A stretch of DNA of 64,000 bases from Basidiobolus meristosporus CBS 931.73 (GCA_002104905.1 MCFE01000210.1:62001-126000); one strand, 5' to 3'; counted from the stretch's first letter, positions 26,660-38,192 are shown. Numbers and translations are program-made. Notes: generated by a model not told the origin, from the letters alone.

Positions 26660-27013
26660 ACCTGTTCACCCCTATCACTTCATTCATACCGCATCCACCC
26701 AATAAACCAGTCACTTCAGGAAACGCTCTCTTTATTGATTGAACTACGGTTGTGTCTGGACAACCAATGAGGATTAAATTATTGCATGCCGAGGATGACA
26801 GGGTGGCAGTGATATAAACTACTTATCGGTCGCTTAGTTATACATGAAGTTGCTAAAAATCTGGATTTACAATTGGAATACTGGCTGGATTACGGGGGTT
26901 GTGAGGAAAGAGAGCCGACAAGGAAGTTGGAATGTCACTTTACAGAAATAAGAATAAAAAATATGGATTTCAGTAAGCCAGCACTAAAATTTCGTCAACC
27001 AACCGAGTTGGTT

Positions 27014-27598
27014 CTAACACGTCGTCTGGGAGGCTCTGGCCCAGACGGACAGTGTGGCGGGGATGGATGCCGGGGATTTCTTGGGAGACCTGGCTGGTTC
27101 ACGGTACCTCATGTACTGCTCGATGTAGAGTAGCCATTGGGAGAATTCCTCCTGGGTGACATGGACGTCGTATTGGAGCGTGGCTAGAAAGCTCCGCTCT
27201 AGCGAATTTAGCTCCTCGCAGGAAATCCCGGTGATCTGGGACCAGGTTTCGTTGGTGTAGGTGCAGTCCTCCAGCATCTTGTGGGAGAGGATCAATGCGA
27301 CCACGAATTGCTTCGCTTCCGAGAAGTCGCCCCCGTGAGGATGGCTGGCGCATTTGCCGAACTTCTGGAGATATTTCAAGGCCAGGAGTATGATGGCCGG
27401 GCTGGCGTCGCTATGAGAGATGACATTCCGGCAGAAGTTGCGAAACACCGGGTTTGGGGTGGGGGTCTGACTGCCAGTTAACCTCCAGCACCACATCTGG
27501 TTCACCATTTGCGTGACGAAGTCCGAAATAAGCGAGTGGCTACCAGTGAGGTGGGAGAGGTATGGGGAGGTTTTGAAGCTGAATTGGGTGGTGAACAT
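27014..27598 (-). CDS. Pcl1-like cyclin
   Basis: Intronless ORF of 194 residues from an ATG at 27598. The cyclin box is clear: PAIILLALKYLQKF, then AKQFVVALILSHKMLEDCTY, TNETWSQITGISCEELNSLE and RSFLATLQYDVHVTQEEFSQ. The TYTN..WSQ.TG...E.N..E..FL pattern is the classic signature of Pcl1/Pcl2-type partners of Pho85. The tail is Pro/Ser-rich with SPKK, a possible CDK site. It would direct a Pho85-like kinase in growth or morphogenesis (family inference). It is a different subtype from the cyclin at 24557-25051. Confidence 0.85.
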   Translation of the reverse strand: MFTTQFSFKTSPYLSHLTGSHSLISDFVTQMVNQMWCWRLTGSQTPTPNPVFRNFCRNVISHSDASPAIILLALKYLQKFGKCASHPHGGDFSEAKQFVVALILSHKMLEDCTYTNETWSQITGISCEELNSLERSFLATLQYDVHVTQEEFSQWLLYIEQYMRYREPARSPKKSPASIPATLSVWARASQTTC

Positions 27599-28658
27599 GA
27601 TAATATATAATAAACAAGGCTAGTAATGTATGTTGAAATCTATGCAAAAACGTAACCACTAAAGCTGTGTTTGGCAATGGAGGGAAGGAACGCTGCTGCT
27701 TATATACCTAGATGGGTGTTGATCATTACTGAGCTGATTTGGAATCATTTTGTTTGGATCGGACAGTAGAGTAGAGTACAATCTAAGCATATGATCAGAA
27801 ATGACAGGTTTGATGGCAATAGGCGCAATCAATAGGGTTTCTTGACAGTAGAAATGAAGCGAGCATCTGTAGAGTTGACAATGCCTCCGGTTGTGCTTTC
27901 TAATAATTCTATTTTCTGAGGCAACAATCGAATGCATCGCGGAGCCTAAGATCTCCACCATCCGCTTGGGGACGCCTGCTTGGTGGGGGAATCTATGATC
28001 AGTGCAGCTTGCTAAATCCCCGGCCATCACATTCTCATCGCAGGATTCCACTGCAAGCAATAGTAAAATAGACTGGCTTATAGTGTTGACGCCGACATCT
28101 GCTCACCCACACTGGAGGGTGTGCTTGTGCTTACGCTATGACGCCAAACAAAGGGTAGCACACAATTTCTGACAGCCTGCCAATCGCTCCCTCTGGCAAA
28201 ACCCCATGGCTCCTCCAAAGCAGGAGCAGTAGATTCCTAGTTGCGTCCATAATTAGCACTTCTGATTAAGGGATGAGTGCTATCCGCCTACTTCACATCC
28301 CCCGCCCCCTGGTCACCAAACATACGGGATGCTTATGCATTTATTGGGGGTTGAGGCAGCTCTCCAGTGGGATCACCCAGTGTGCACATTGGGGAACAGC
28401 ATAAAATGATGAAAGAGGTGATGGATTCCAATTAGGAGATTTTCCTGCTTTAATTGTGGGGGGGGTGAGGGAAGCATCGCATCAAACATCGACGGCTACC
28501 CCAATGACGAGATGCTTCCTTTATGCAGCTGGCGCATACTTGATGAACTCTGCGCACTGCTCATCTCCCTACCAAGATGATTGACGATACACGCTCTTTT
28601 CGCTAAACTTTGTGATTGATTTTGTTTATTTTTATGTGTAGATTTACAGCAGTTGATT
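27599..28658. other. 1-kb intergenic region
   Basis: This lies between the start of the minus-strand cyclin and the end of the phosphatase gene. A 133-codon minus frame (27659-28060) has no recognisable domain and probably reflects chance. A G-run is at about 28459-28466. No RNA gene is recognised. Confidence 0.4.
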
Positions 28659-30323
28659 CTATGGAAGGTAATCCCCATGAACATCGATTCCTCTCATGTG
28701 GAGTTTTTTCATGGTACCCTCGTCACCACGAGTTTGTGGGGTGTTCTTCTTCAAACTAGCCGTAATCGAGTCCAAGTCCAAGCTTAGGTAGTTGCGTATG
28801 AACCTACCAATCTCGGTATTCTCATGATTGCCGGCCAACTGATGCGAGTCAGCACCATAGGCATACAGGTTTACATCGACTCCAGTATGTCCATGGGTAG
28901 TCCAGCCCAACTCCGCTCGAACGCTGACCATCTCAGAAAGATGATGGGCGTAGTCAGAGGCGCCGTGCTTGTTCCCCAGGAAATCAAGCTCCTCCTTCGT
29001 GGCATCCGTAATCCCTAGTTGCTCCTTAACCATGCCGCTGGCAAACTCCCTTCGGTCCTCTTTATCGTATGTAAAGAGCATCTGCCCCAATGCGAACGAT
29101 GATTTCTTGCATTTCGAGATTACTTCAGGATACCAGATATACTTGGGATAACTGGTTGTTACCTGGCGACCCACAGTGAACCCACCAGTTTCGTGGTCAC
29201 TCACCGAAATCATGACGGTTCCTGGATTGGCGTCAACATACTTCTTCACGGTAGCGACGGTGTCTTGATAAGCAAGGATTTCGTGAAGGTGGCCAACTGG
29301 GTCGTTTTCATGCGCCGCCATATCTATACGGCTGCCCTCGACCATTAGGAAGAACCCTTTGTCGCTCTTCTCAGTAGATTTGCTCAACAAATCCAGCGCT
29401 TTTTGGGTCATTTCACTGAGCGAAGGTTGTGCTACCGGATCGCGGTCGATGTCATAGTCCATATGATCGAGAGCAAAGAGTCCCAACAAGGGAAATGAGC
29501 TGTCTGTTCGGAGATTATCGAATTCCTTTCTAGACTGAATATATCCAAATCCGCCCTTCTGCGCCTGTTGGATCAGATCCTTCTCATCCGGTCGGCAACT
29601 CCCTTCGGTAGTATTGGGTAAGAAGAAGCACTTTCCACCCCCAAACATTACATCCACGGTAGGCCCCAATACGTAATCCCAATTTGTTGTTCGGCGATAA
29701 GGTGCTCCAAGTTACGGTGAACGACATGGGAGGAGAACGAGGCCGGTGTTGCATGTGTGATACGGCTCGTCACAACTAGTCCCGTAAGTAGCCCGTTGGC
29801 CTTGGCAGCCTCGAGAACAGTACCACAAGGTACCTCATCAGAATCTACCCCAATAGCGTTGTTGTAGGTTTTCATGATGCAAGAGATAGCAGTGGCTCCA
29901 GCCGCGGAATCAGTAATCATACTGGAGTTTGAACGGGTTCTGGATGCGCCAACTAGAATGCTGTCCAGTGGTGTTTCGTAATCGACCGGGAGATTTTTTG
30001 ACCACTGATAGTATAGACGAGAATAAGTCTCGGAAGCAGGGCCGAAGCCGTCGGATATCATCATAATCACATTCCGCTTGGGCTCAACTAAGTAAACCGA
30101 TATCAATATTTGTCATTGGTAACGATACGAGGAAGCCCGACTTACCATTGAAACTATAATGTAAAAGTATGATACAACCCACGAATAGGCTTATAATTAC
30201 AGTAAATGCCAAATAAAATAGAGGGTTCCTTCGAATTGGACGAGAGCGGTTGTTGATAAACTCCTCTCTCTCCTCATTCGAGGAGCTTGACAAAGTGTCG
30301 TAAATTACAGTTCCTTTCGCCAT
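28659..30323 (-). CDS. PHO8: vacuolar-type alkaline phosphatase (PHO8-like), one-base frameshift
   Basis: Exon 1 is 30146-30323 and exon 2 is 28659-30087 (minus). The joined length is one base short of 536 codons. The N terminus has a short cytosolic part and one signal-anchor helix (LFYLAFTVIISLFVGCIILL), as in the type II vacuolar enzyme. Metal and catalytic motifs are present: VIMMISDGFGP, the catalytic Ser in TDSAAGATA, MVEGSRIDMAAHEND, SVSDHETGGF and TTHGHTGVDV. It hydrolyses phosphomonoesters in the vacuole. At the GGG run (29678-29680, CCC on plus) the frame shifts: upstream reads AEQQIG, and the family-consistent continuation (TVDVMFGGGKCFF) lies in the next frame. No splice sites explain it, so either an assembly error or a recent inactivating deletion is present. 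Confidence 0.88.
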
Positions 30324-30923
30324 GCTCTACAGCGATAATACTAGAAAGGTGTGAGGTGCACAATCGGCGAACACAGCGTCAAATTCGAAGGTCGGTGAGT
30401 CCAAAAATAATACCAAGACGGGAATTTAATAAAGTTATATGAAAGGAACGAAGCTGGAATTAGGAAGCGGGGACCCCCGGAATTTATAGCAATACGCCTT
30501 ATCTGTGATATTGAACCCTTAAATCGTTAGAATTAGTCATACTCACCAAAATCGTAATGCATCACAAAGTCATCTCCTAATATCGTAATCAACTCCCTTG
30601 CATGCAGTGCACCATTCTCCGCTAGTTGATCATTCGAATAAGAAATGACATGTGCGATAAGCTGATTTCCACTAGATCATGATGCAGATGTGACTTGATA
30701 TGCCACTGCTCCAGTGCCCTCGAAACCATATTAATTAATTTGCGTGATGATGTCGGTTAGCACCATTTAAATATTACCAATATCGTTTGACTCGCCCAGA
30801 TCCAGGTTGGGATTGGTCAATGCTACCCAATCACCACAAGGTACACATATCACGTCAGTCTATGATCCAGATTTTATTAACATTTACTCTAAATGCTTTA
30901 CAAAAACGTATTCACATATATCA
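30324..30923. other. intergenic
   Basis: This lies between the phosphatase start and the MFS gene end (both minus). It is AT-rich, with no supported feature. Confidence 0.4.
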
Positions 30924-32649
30924 TCAAAGGATGTTGCGGAAAGCTGGGTTCCCTGACACTTCTTTGATCAGGACCCCTTGTTGCTCCGCCAGATCGTAGC
31001 GCTTGTTTTCTTGCTTCATGCTAATCTTCATTGCAAACGCCAATAGGATGGCCATGGACAGGAAACAGACATTCAACCAATTGCTGCGTAGATACTGGGG
31101 CGCCTCGTCTGCTCTATAGAACTGGCTGGCAATCAATCCTAAAGTTTCGGCTGATGTCAGATCTGGAATTCAACAAGTGGACTCAGTCACCTTATACTAA
31201 CCTCCACAATTGCCGAAGGCAATCACCATGGCTGAGGTGGTCGCGGCTTTGGTAGCACCAATGACGTTGTTTGTGACCCAGGAAAGCAGTACCGGAACGC
31301 AGGAGAACACTCCCATCGCCGCCACACAGGCTGCGGCATAACGCGCCTTTAGCTCAGTCATGGTGGACATCAAAACAAGCCCCACGATGCCCACACCAGC
31401 CTGGAGTATCAGATGGTACCCGCGCTCCTTGGTCCGGTCGGAGTGGTATGAGGTAGCTAGGGTAAACAAGAAAGCCAGGAAATAAGGCGGACAGGTGAAA
31501 AGCTGTGCAGTCAAGCTTGAGAAGCCCAAGCCGCGAACGATAGTGGGCAAGAACAGAGAAATGGAGTACACCGGAGTGTTGACCCCGACGTACATGAACA
31601 TGTACATCCACGTTTTGTAGCTTTTCACGGCGTTCGTGAATTGGGATCTGTCAAATTTGGATTCGGATAGGTTGGTGAAATCCTGACTCAGCCGAGCTTC
31701 CGCCAGCTCTCTCTCGGATTCAGTGAGCCATTTTGCCTGATGAGGATAGTTTGGCAGGTAGAACCTTTACATCGAGCTGGGTTTCAGGATGATTGGGCAA
31801 CGTATATCAGTTGATGTTGGTGCACTTACCAGGTGATGATTCCCACCAGAATGGTCGCTAGTCCTTCGATGAGGAAGATCCATTGCCACCCCTTCAATTT
31901 GCTGACTCCGTTCATCCGTCCCATGCCATACGCCAGAGCACCTCCAAAAGCACCGGCCAAGGACGCCGAAGAGAAGAACAAGGCGAATCTTGTGCACTGT
32001 TCTCTCCTTGTGTACCAGAATGTGAGGTAGAAAATCAAGCCTGGGAAAAGACTTGAACACAGGGGGTTACACGACTGGAGCATTTTGGAACGGGGATTCT
32101 CTGCACTTACCCCGCCTCAGCAACACCCAAGAAGAAGCGAGCAGCCACAAGGCCCGCAAAGTTTGTAACACCGGCTGTGGCCATGGTTACTGCACCCCAG
32201 CTCACCATGATTCTTGCAATCCAACGCGAGGGGGAAAACCTCTTGATCACCAGGTTCGAGGGGATATCAAAGACAATGAATCCTGTAGGATCATGGATCA
32301 CGTATCATGGAACCTGTTCAATACATATGTGCCAAAGCTCATCAAGGTGGATCACTAACCAATGAAAAACACCGAGAGGACCCAGGCATATTGCGAAGAT
32401 GTCAGGTTCAAATCGTCCTCGATGTGAATCAACCGTGCATTTCCTAGTGGGCCAGTCAGTCAAACAAGATCAGAAGGGTTTTGTGGTGGATGGTGTACCT
32501 ATATTGACGCGGTCCAGGAAGGAAAAAAAGTAAAGGAGACTGAGGAAGGGCATCAGCCGGAGATCTAGTTTGTGCTTGAGGGCCAGCGTCCTCCGCTTCA
32601 ACTCTGCCTCCGGGTTGGACGTGGTCGAGCTACTTTCATTCATCGACAT
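30924..32649 (-). CDS. MFS permease, allantoate/nicotinate (Dal5/Tna1) family
   Basis: Six exons on the minus strand (32499-32649, 32360-32443, 32111-32282, 31830-32051, 31202-31764, 30924-31138) join to 468 residues. Twelve hydrophobic segments are spread as in the anion:cation symporter family. Landmarks are LLYFFSFLDRVNIG in TM1, VLSVFFIGFIVFDIPSNLV, RFFLGVAEAGLFPGLIFYLT (the family's conserved TM4-5 region) and WIFLIEGLATILVGIITWFY. The cytosolic tails are short. Members carry allantoate, nicotinate, pantothenate or related organic anions across the plasma membrane; the substrate cannot be told from sequence. All introns are small and GT-AG. Confidence 0.9.
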
Positions 32650-33119
32650 GATGGAAGTTTACAAAACGCTGTGGAGGAAGACAGTGACCTTATTTAAAGT
32701 CGGCCACTCCATCGGAAGCCACATCCTGTATGCACTCCTCACTAAGGCCAGTGTATGTATACCCTGATCGGTAAATAATTCCGGTAAGATTGGCCGAATA
32801 GGTTGCCAAGGGAAATTCAATGGTGCTTATGGTCACAGGTGTTCAATGGTGCTGATGGTCACAGGTGTTCAATGGTGCTGATGGTCACAGGTGTTCAATG
32901 GTGTCGCCAAATAGATCTGATATCAGAAATGGCCATTCCATAGGGTGGTATTTTAGTGAGAGCTGATGGAAATGCTTGCGTATGCCTGATTAATTGCCAA
33001 CCCTCGAGACTTTCAGCAACAAATAAAATTTCTACTGTTACAACAATCATTGGTTACAAGGAACAGGTGCGTCTGTTCTAGGGAAAGATAAGAAAATTTT
33101 CTCGATATATTCACCAATA
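32650..33119. other. divergent intergenic region
   Basis: The gap between the MFS gene (minus) and the aminopeptidase gene (plus). It contains the 26-bp tandem repeat listed separately. Nothing else is seen. Confidence 0.5.
32816..32903. repeat. 26-bp tandem repeat, 3.4 copies
   Basis: The unit begins TTCAATGGTG and ends GGTCACAGGTG. Units start at 32816, 32842 and 32868, with a final 10-base partial copy ending at 32903. The first copy differs from the others by one base (CTTATGG versus CTGATGG). It sits in a divergent promoter region and could affect either gene, but no function is shown. Confidence 0.9.
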
Positions 33120-34871
33120 ATGTCTTTCCTACGGATACCCAAGAACGTTACGGCTCTCTCAAAGTTTTCGAGAACCTACTTCTCTACCAGCTCAAGAATG
33201 TCCCAACAACCTGACGGCCTTATCCTTGGGGTCTACAAAGACCTCACCCTCGCTAACTCTGTTAAAGCATTGGACGAAAATGTAAAGACCCAGCTCACCG
33301 AGCAGCTGAAGAACTCCGGAGCAACCGGAAAACTTGGGGAATTGAGAGTCTTGTACGGTCTTGATTCTTGCCCCAAGCAAGTGGCCGTTGTCGGATTAGG
33401 CAAGGCTGCCGAGGCCTCTGTGCCTAAGAACATGGAGAATGCCCGTAAAGCTGTAGGTGCCTTTTCCTATGCTACCGAGACACCTCCGATCTTTTGCTGA
33501 TGGCTCGCTTTTCCCTTGTATTTTATAGGCTGCTATCGGTGCCAGAGCCCTTCGCGAACAAGGTGCCAAGGTTATCGCAGTCGATTCCTTGGGCAGTCTT
33601 CAAGGTTAGTTGCGTCAAGCTTTTCGGATACCATACTTAGCAAAGTGATAACCCACGTATCAACCTAGGTGCCGTCGAAGGTGCTAAGCTTGGCCTGTAT
33701 AGCTTCGACAGCCTCAAGGCCGAGAAATCTCGTAAGCCTTTGGTTGAAGTCACCCCCTACGATCAAACCGAGCAGGAATCTTCTGCCTGGAAGAACGGAC
33801 TTGCTTGCTCTGAGGCTCAGAATTTCGCTCGTATCCTTGCTGAAACTCCTGCCAACCATATGACCCCTCGCTTGTTTGCCGATCAAGTCGCAAGCAAGCT
33901 TTCACCATTGGAAAATGTTGAGGTTATTGTCAGAGATGGCGAGTGGGCTGAGGAGATGAAGATGGGTGCTTTCTTGTCCGTTACTCGTGGCAGTGCCGCT
34001 CCACCAAGATTTGTCGAGATTCATTACAGAGGTGGCAAAGAGAATGAGAAGCCACTTGCACTTGTCGGTAAAGGTGTGACCTTCGACAGTGGAGGTATCT
34101 CTATCAAGCCTTCCGCCAACATGCATCTCATGAAGGGTGATATGGGCGGTGCTGCTGCCGTTGCTGGTGCCATGTTCGGTATTGCCAGCCTTCAATTGCC
34201 CATCAATGTCGTTGCCTGCATTCCTCTTTGCGAAAATATGCCATCCGGTACCGCTACCAAGCCTGGAGATGTCATCACCGCAATGAACGGCAAGACCATT
34301 GAGGTATTTATTGATTGTACGCCCGCCGATCGCGACGAGAGGCATCCATTAACGTAGTTTTCTACAGGTCCTCAACACTGACGCCGAAGGAAGATTGATC
34401 TTGGCCGACGCCATTTACTATGCCAGCACCACCTTCAAGCCCCACACTTTGATTGACGTCGCTACTTTGACTGGCGCGATGGTTATCGCTTTGGGTGATG
34501 TCTTCTCCGGTGTCTTCACCAACTCCGACTCCCTCTGGAAGCAGCTTGATGACGCTGGCCACAACACCAGCGACATGTTCTGGAGAATGCCACTCCACCC
34601 ATCTTACAAGAAGCTCATCACCGAATCTCCAGTTGCTGACTTGATGAATGTCGGTAGTCGTGCCGGTGGCTCCTGCACCGCCGCCATCTTCTTGAAGGAG
34701 TTCGTTGCTGGCTTGGACGACGAAGAGGCCGACGAGGCCGAGCAAATTCGCTTCGCTCACATCGATATTGCCGGTAGTATGGATAGCGGCAGCACCAACG
34801 GCTACACCATCAAGGGAATGACTGGTCGTCCCACTCGCTCCTTGATTGAATTCGCCAGAACCTTCCAATAA
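33120..34871 (+). CDS. M17 leucine aminopeptidase
   Basis: Four exons (33120-33452, 33529-33604, 33669-34303, 34368-34871) give 515 residues. The C-terminal catalytic domain has the metal and active-site motifs GKGVTFDSGGISIKP, MKGDMGGAAAV and the family signature NTDAEGRLILADA. The N-terminal domain is the usual M17 alpha/beta domain (VAVVGLGKAAE). These are hexameric di-metal enzymes that release N-terminal residues in peptide turnover. Residues 1-26 are basic and Ser/Thr-rich (MSFLRIPKNV..., RTYFSTSSR), followed by a second Met at 33198 (MSQQPDG). Alternative starts could give mitochondrial and cytosolic forms. It converges with the PPR gene only 86 bases away. Confidence 0.93.
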
Positions 34872-34957
34872 GTTAATGCCCACCTAGATGTCTAAATAAA
34901 ATCCATATTTATTATTATGCGAAGAATGTTATGTTGTCTAAACTATGTTACATCACA

Positions 34958-37030
34958 TCAATGATACAGCTTGATTAGGGTTGCCCATGTTCGTGGATGG
35001 TATTTCATCATGAAATTAATGATCTGCACCACGTCCTGAGGGGACCCTCGGTTTTTCAATTGAGTGATCAGAGTTTGGCACACTTTGATGTCCACCGCGA
35101 TGCCATACTGGATCATCTCCTCAAAGAAGACCTTCTTGGCCCTCTCCGTGTGCCCCAGCCTACACTGTGCTTCGATGAACGACGCGAAATGGTTGCTGTT
35201 CAGAGGGTAGCGAGGCTTGACGTAGTCCCAGAAGCTCTGCAGGAATGCCTCGTCGGATGCAAACCCGCACGAATCGATGATTGAGGAGATGAACGACAAC
35301 TGGGACTCCTTGGAGAAGCCCTGCACCTGGATGTTGTTCCAAAGCTTCATCACCTCGTCATGCTGACCTAGGCGGTTGTGGCTTTTGATCGCCAGGGCGT
35401 AAAGGTTGCTGTCCGGTTCGATATGCCATCTCTGCAGTTCGTCGAAGTAGTGCAAGGCTTGGCGGTAGTTTCGCGAGTGCAGGTGAAGCTCCATCAGCAT
35501 TCGAAACGTGTGTCTGTTGGGCCTGATCCCCTTGCCCTGCTTTGTCATTTGCAGATAGAGCGCGTCGGCTGAAGCGATTTTCTTTTGGGCTCGACAGGCC
35601 CCCAGCAGGTAGTAATAGATCCCCAGGTTAGGGCTGATCTGATTGCTCAGCATATCCTGGAAGATGTCCATCAGCGTGGCAAGCGGTAACTTTGTGTGCC
35701 CGGCGCCAATCAGCAGATTGTACGTTTTGAAGTTGGGTTGGACTTTGACTCGCTTCATCTGGCTGTACACCTCTAAGGCTAGGTCGATGTTCTCTCTAGA
35801 GCAGGCACGAATCAAGTTGTTGATCAACACGATGTCGGTCGCGTATCCTTTCTGCACTGCATCGTTGAACAAGCCTATCGCGGATGTCAGTTGGTCGTCG
35901 GCAATATAGGCCCCAGCAAGAATCGAGAGGGTGAAAGCGTTGGGCTGGATGTTGCGCTCCAGCATCTGGTTATACAGCTCCTTGGCTTCGTTCAACCCGG
36001 AATGCTTTGCCGCGGCGTGGATGAGGGAGGAATAAATCACGACGTTGGGCTCGACTCCACTTTCCTCCATGTTCTCAAACACCTGGTTCATCTTTGGAAG
36101 GTCCCCTATCTTGGAATATAGCGAGATCAGCGAGGAAAAGGTGACCACGTCGGGGACGATCTTCTGCTCCAGCATCGCATCATAGATTGCTGCCGCTTTC
36201 GAGGCCTCAAGGCCTCTGGTGTACAGGTTAATCATGGAGGTGAAGATGCTGGCATCGGGCGTGATGCCCTTCGTAAGCATCTCATCGTAGAGTGTGTGCG
36301 CTCTGGCGTAATCCGAGGTGTTGACATATGTGGAGATTAAGGTGGAGTAGGTGTACAGATCTTTCTCAATCGAGGCCGAGTCCATATCTGCGAGGATCCT
36401 GGGGAGATGCCTGGTGTTGTTGTGGATTTTGAAGGAGTGCAATAACAGATTATAGGTGTACACGTTGGGTAGGAGGGATTGCTTGACCATCTGCTCATAC
36501 ACCGCAAACGCTTTGGTGCTGCTGGCTTTCCCAACCAACTCGAGGTAGTTGTTGTATATAAAAGTGTTGAGCGGGAGCTCCCTTAGCTTCAGGGCGGAGA
36601 GGACCTCCTCGCACTCGCGGAGTAGCCCAAATCTGTTGAACGCCTTAAACAAGCCCCCGTAGTCTCGGAGGCCGTCAAGTTGAAAGTTGGCTTTTCGCAA
36701 CTCCTCGTGGAAAGAACTCAACTTGTCTCGCCAGAAAGGGGTAGGCTTTGACTGGGCAAAGAGCGATACAAGTTTCCCAGCTGCCAGCAGGGAGTTAGAC
36801 GTCTCTTTTGAAGATTTGTATTCGGAAAAGGCGTCCCTCCATTCTGCTACTAGGGTGGCATTTTCAGGGGAATGAACAGGCGTTTCTTTGGGAGCTATTG
36901 AAGAGATCTGCTGTACACTGAAGAGGTTCGCTCTGCCAAGCCGTAAAGACGAGCTGCCCGAGACGAAAAGGTGCTTCGGATACACTCGGGGGATGGCAGC
37001 TTGAGGGCGGAGAACCTTAAAAAGGAACAT
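34958..37030 (-). CDS. pentatricopeptide repeat (PPR) protein, probably mitochondrial
   Basis: Intronless ORF of 690 residues; the first ATG in frame is at 37030. The N terminus is basic and hydrophobic (MFLFKVLRPQAAIPRVYPKH), as for a mitochondrial presequence. From about residue 145 on, tandem 35-residue PPR units run almost to the end. Examples are NVYTYNLLLHSFKIHNNTRH, VPDVVTFSSLISLYSKIGDL and EPNVVIYSSLIHAAAKHSGL. Each shows the helix pair and the fifth-residue pattern typical of the family. PPR proteins bind organelle RNA sequence-specifically in processing, stability or translation. The RNA target cannot be told by eye. Confidence 0.92.
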   Translation of the reverse strand: MFLFKVLRPQAAIPRVYPKHLFVSGSSSLRLGRANLFSVQQISSIAPKETPVHSPENATLVAEWRDAFSEYKSSKETSNSLLAAGKLVSLFAQSKPTPFWRDKLSSFHEELRKANFQLDGLRDYGGLFKAFNRFGLLRECEEVLSALKLRELPLNTFIYNNYLELVGKASSTKAFAVYEQMVKQSLLPNVYTYNLLLHSFKIHNNTRHLPRILADMDSASIEKDLYTYSTLISTYVNTSDYARAHTLYDEMLTKGITPDASIFTSMINLYTRGLEASKAAAIYDAMLEQKIVPDVVTFSSLISLYSKIGDLPKMNQVFENMEESGVEPNVVIYSSLIHAAAKHSGLNEAKELYNQMLERNIQPNAFTLSILAGAYIADDQLTSAIGLFNDAVQKGYATDIVLINNLIRACSRENIDLALEVYSQMKRVKVQPNFKTYNLLIGAGHTKLPLATLMDIFQDMLSNQISPNLGIYYYLLGACRAQKKIASADALYLQMTKQGKGIRPNRHTFRMLMELHLHSRNYRQALHYFDELQRWHIEPDSNLYALAIKSHNRLGQHDEVMKLWNNIQVQGFSKESQLSFISSIIDSCGFASDEAFLQSFWDYVKPRYPLNSNHFASFIEAQCRLGHTERAKKVFFEEMIQYGIAVDIKVCQTLITQLKNRGSPQDVVQIINFMMKYHPRTWATLIKLYH

Positions 37031-37318
37031 CGCACTTGCGCACTGGTGTTTGAAAGGTCGTGGAGAGGTTGATACCAAATATCTCTGGGACTCCGGATTC
37101 TAAATGGAATTATAAAAATTTCCACCATGAGCCATGGATTTTCAAACAAGAACGATTAAATTGCCGAATTAATTAGTTGATCATTCAGTTGGCAGGAACA
37201 TTGGTGATTTTTGGTTTCATCAGTTTACTTCGCTTTACTAGTAAGACATACGACTAAAAATACCAAGCACAGGATATAATATGTGCGCCGTCGCTATATG
37301 TGACTGTATAAGATGGGT

Positions 37319-38192
37319 TCAGGCAACTTTGTCCAAAGGTCGGTTAAATCCTCCTCTTCTATTCATGTACTGACGGTACTGTCGCTGTTTCTTTATGTCT
37401 GCTGTTCCGACCTCATTACCAGCGACTTTCTTTCCCTAAAGTTAAGAGCGTTGTGAGTCGAGATTCACACTGTAACGATGGAGCAAATAGACTGACTTTG
37501 GTGCTGGTAAAGCCTCCAATTCCCATGAGTGCCATCATCTTCTGCTCCTCATCCATATCGGCATCTACAATGGGCTCTGTGACCTGAAGTTAGCAAAAAC
37601 GAAAAATCAACGCTTCACAAATACTCCACTATACCAGTCTCTGGCGGTTGCGTACTGGAAGGGGTAGACACAATAGGGAAAACATCGATTATTATCGGGG
37701 TGCTTTTGTTCAATTGCTTGGGAACTTACCTTGGTGCCTTAGATTTGCTTCCCCGAGAATCTTGAACATTCAAAAAATGTGAGTGGATGGGCTTTTTGTT
37801 GAACCAACTAGAAACTCACCTTGTTCGTTCGTGCGAGTTGTCCCTTCACTTCTCTTTCGCTCCGGGGATCTTTTTCTTTTACTTGGGGACCGCGAGGCTC
37901 GGCGTCTTCTATCCGAGGAACGTGATCTACGCCTTTTCTCGCGAGATCGAGAGCGATATCGTCGTGGGGGAGAACGGGATCTATACCGTCTACCCGGTGA
38001 GCGGGATCTGCCACGTCTTTCAGGAGACCGAGATTTACCCCGTCTAATAGGAGAGCGGGAGCCCCTGCGACGTGGAGATCTGGATCTGTACCTGCCTTCT
38101 TCAGGATGATCTCTATCCCGATATTCCCCTGTGCCTCTTGACCGTCTTGAGCGATACTCTACCGATGAACTACGACTTCGACTACGCCCCAT
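37319..38192 (-). CDS. U4/U6.U5 tri-snRNP protein 27 (SNRNP27-like)
   Basis: Five exons on the minus strand (37820-38192, 37730-37760, 37630-37654, 37497-37583, 37319-37435) give about 210 residues. The N-terminal half is an arginine-serine domain with RSRSP repeats. The C terminus carries the conserved core: [20 protein letters not shown], then [20 protein letters not shown], which is diagnostic of SNRNP27/SNUT3. This protein joins the tri-snRNP and affects 5' splice-site choice at spliceosome activation. Two exons are tiny (31 and 25 bases). The donor used after 37630 was chosen because it keeps the frame. The promoter contains telomere-like motifs (listed separately). Confidence 0.85.

Noticed and set aside
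27659-28060. 133-codon minus ORF as a gene
   Set aside because: Composition and lack of any recognisable motif suggest chance in an intergenic region.
29640-29700. Programmed frameshift or intron in the PHO8-like gene
   Set aside because: No slippery heptamer with a downstream structure is evident, and no GT-AG pair removes the shift without losing conserved residues.
34362-34883. 173-codon minus ORF
   Set aside because: Antisense to the last exon of the leucine aminopeptidase; a shadow frame.
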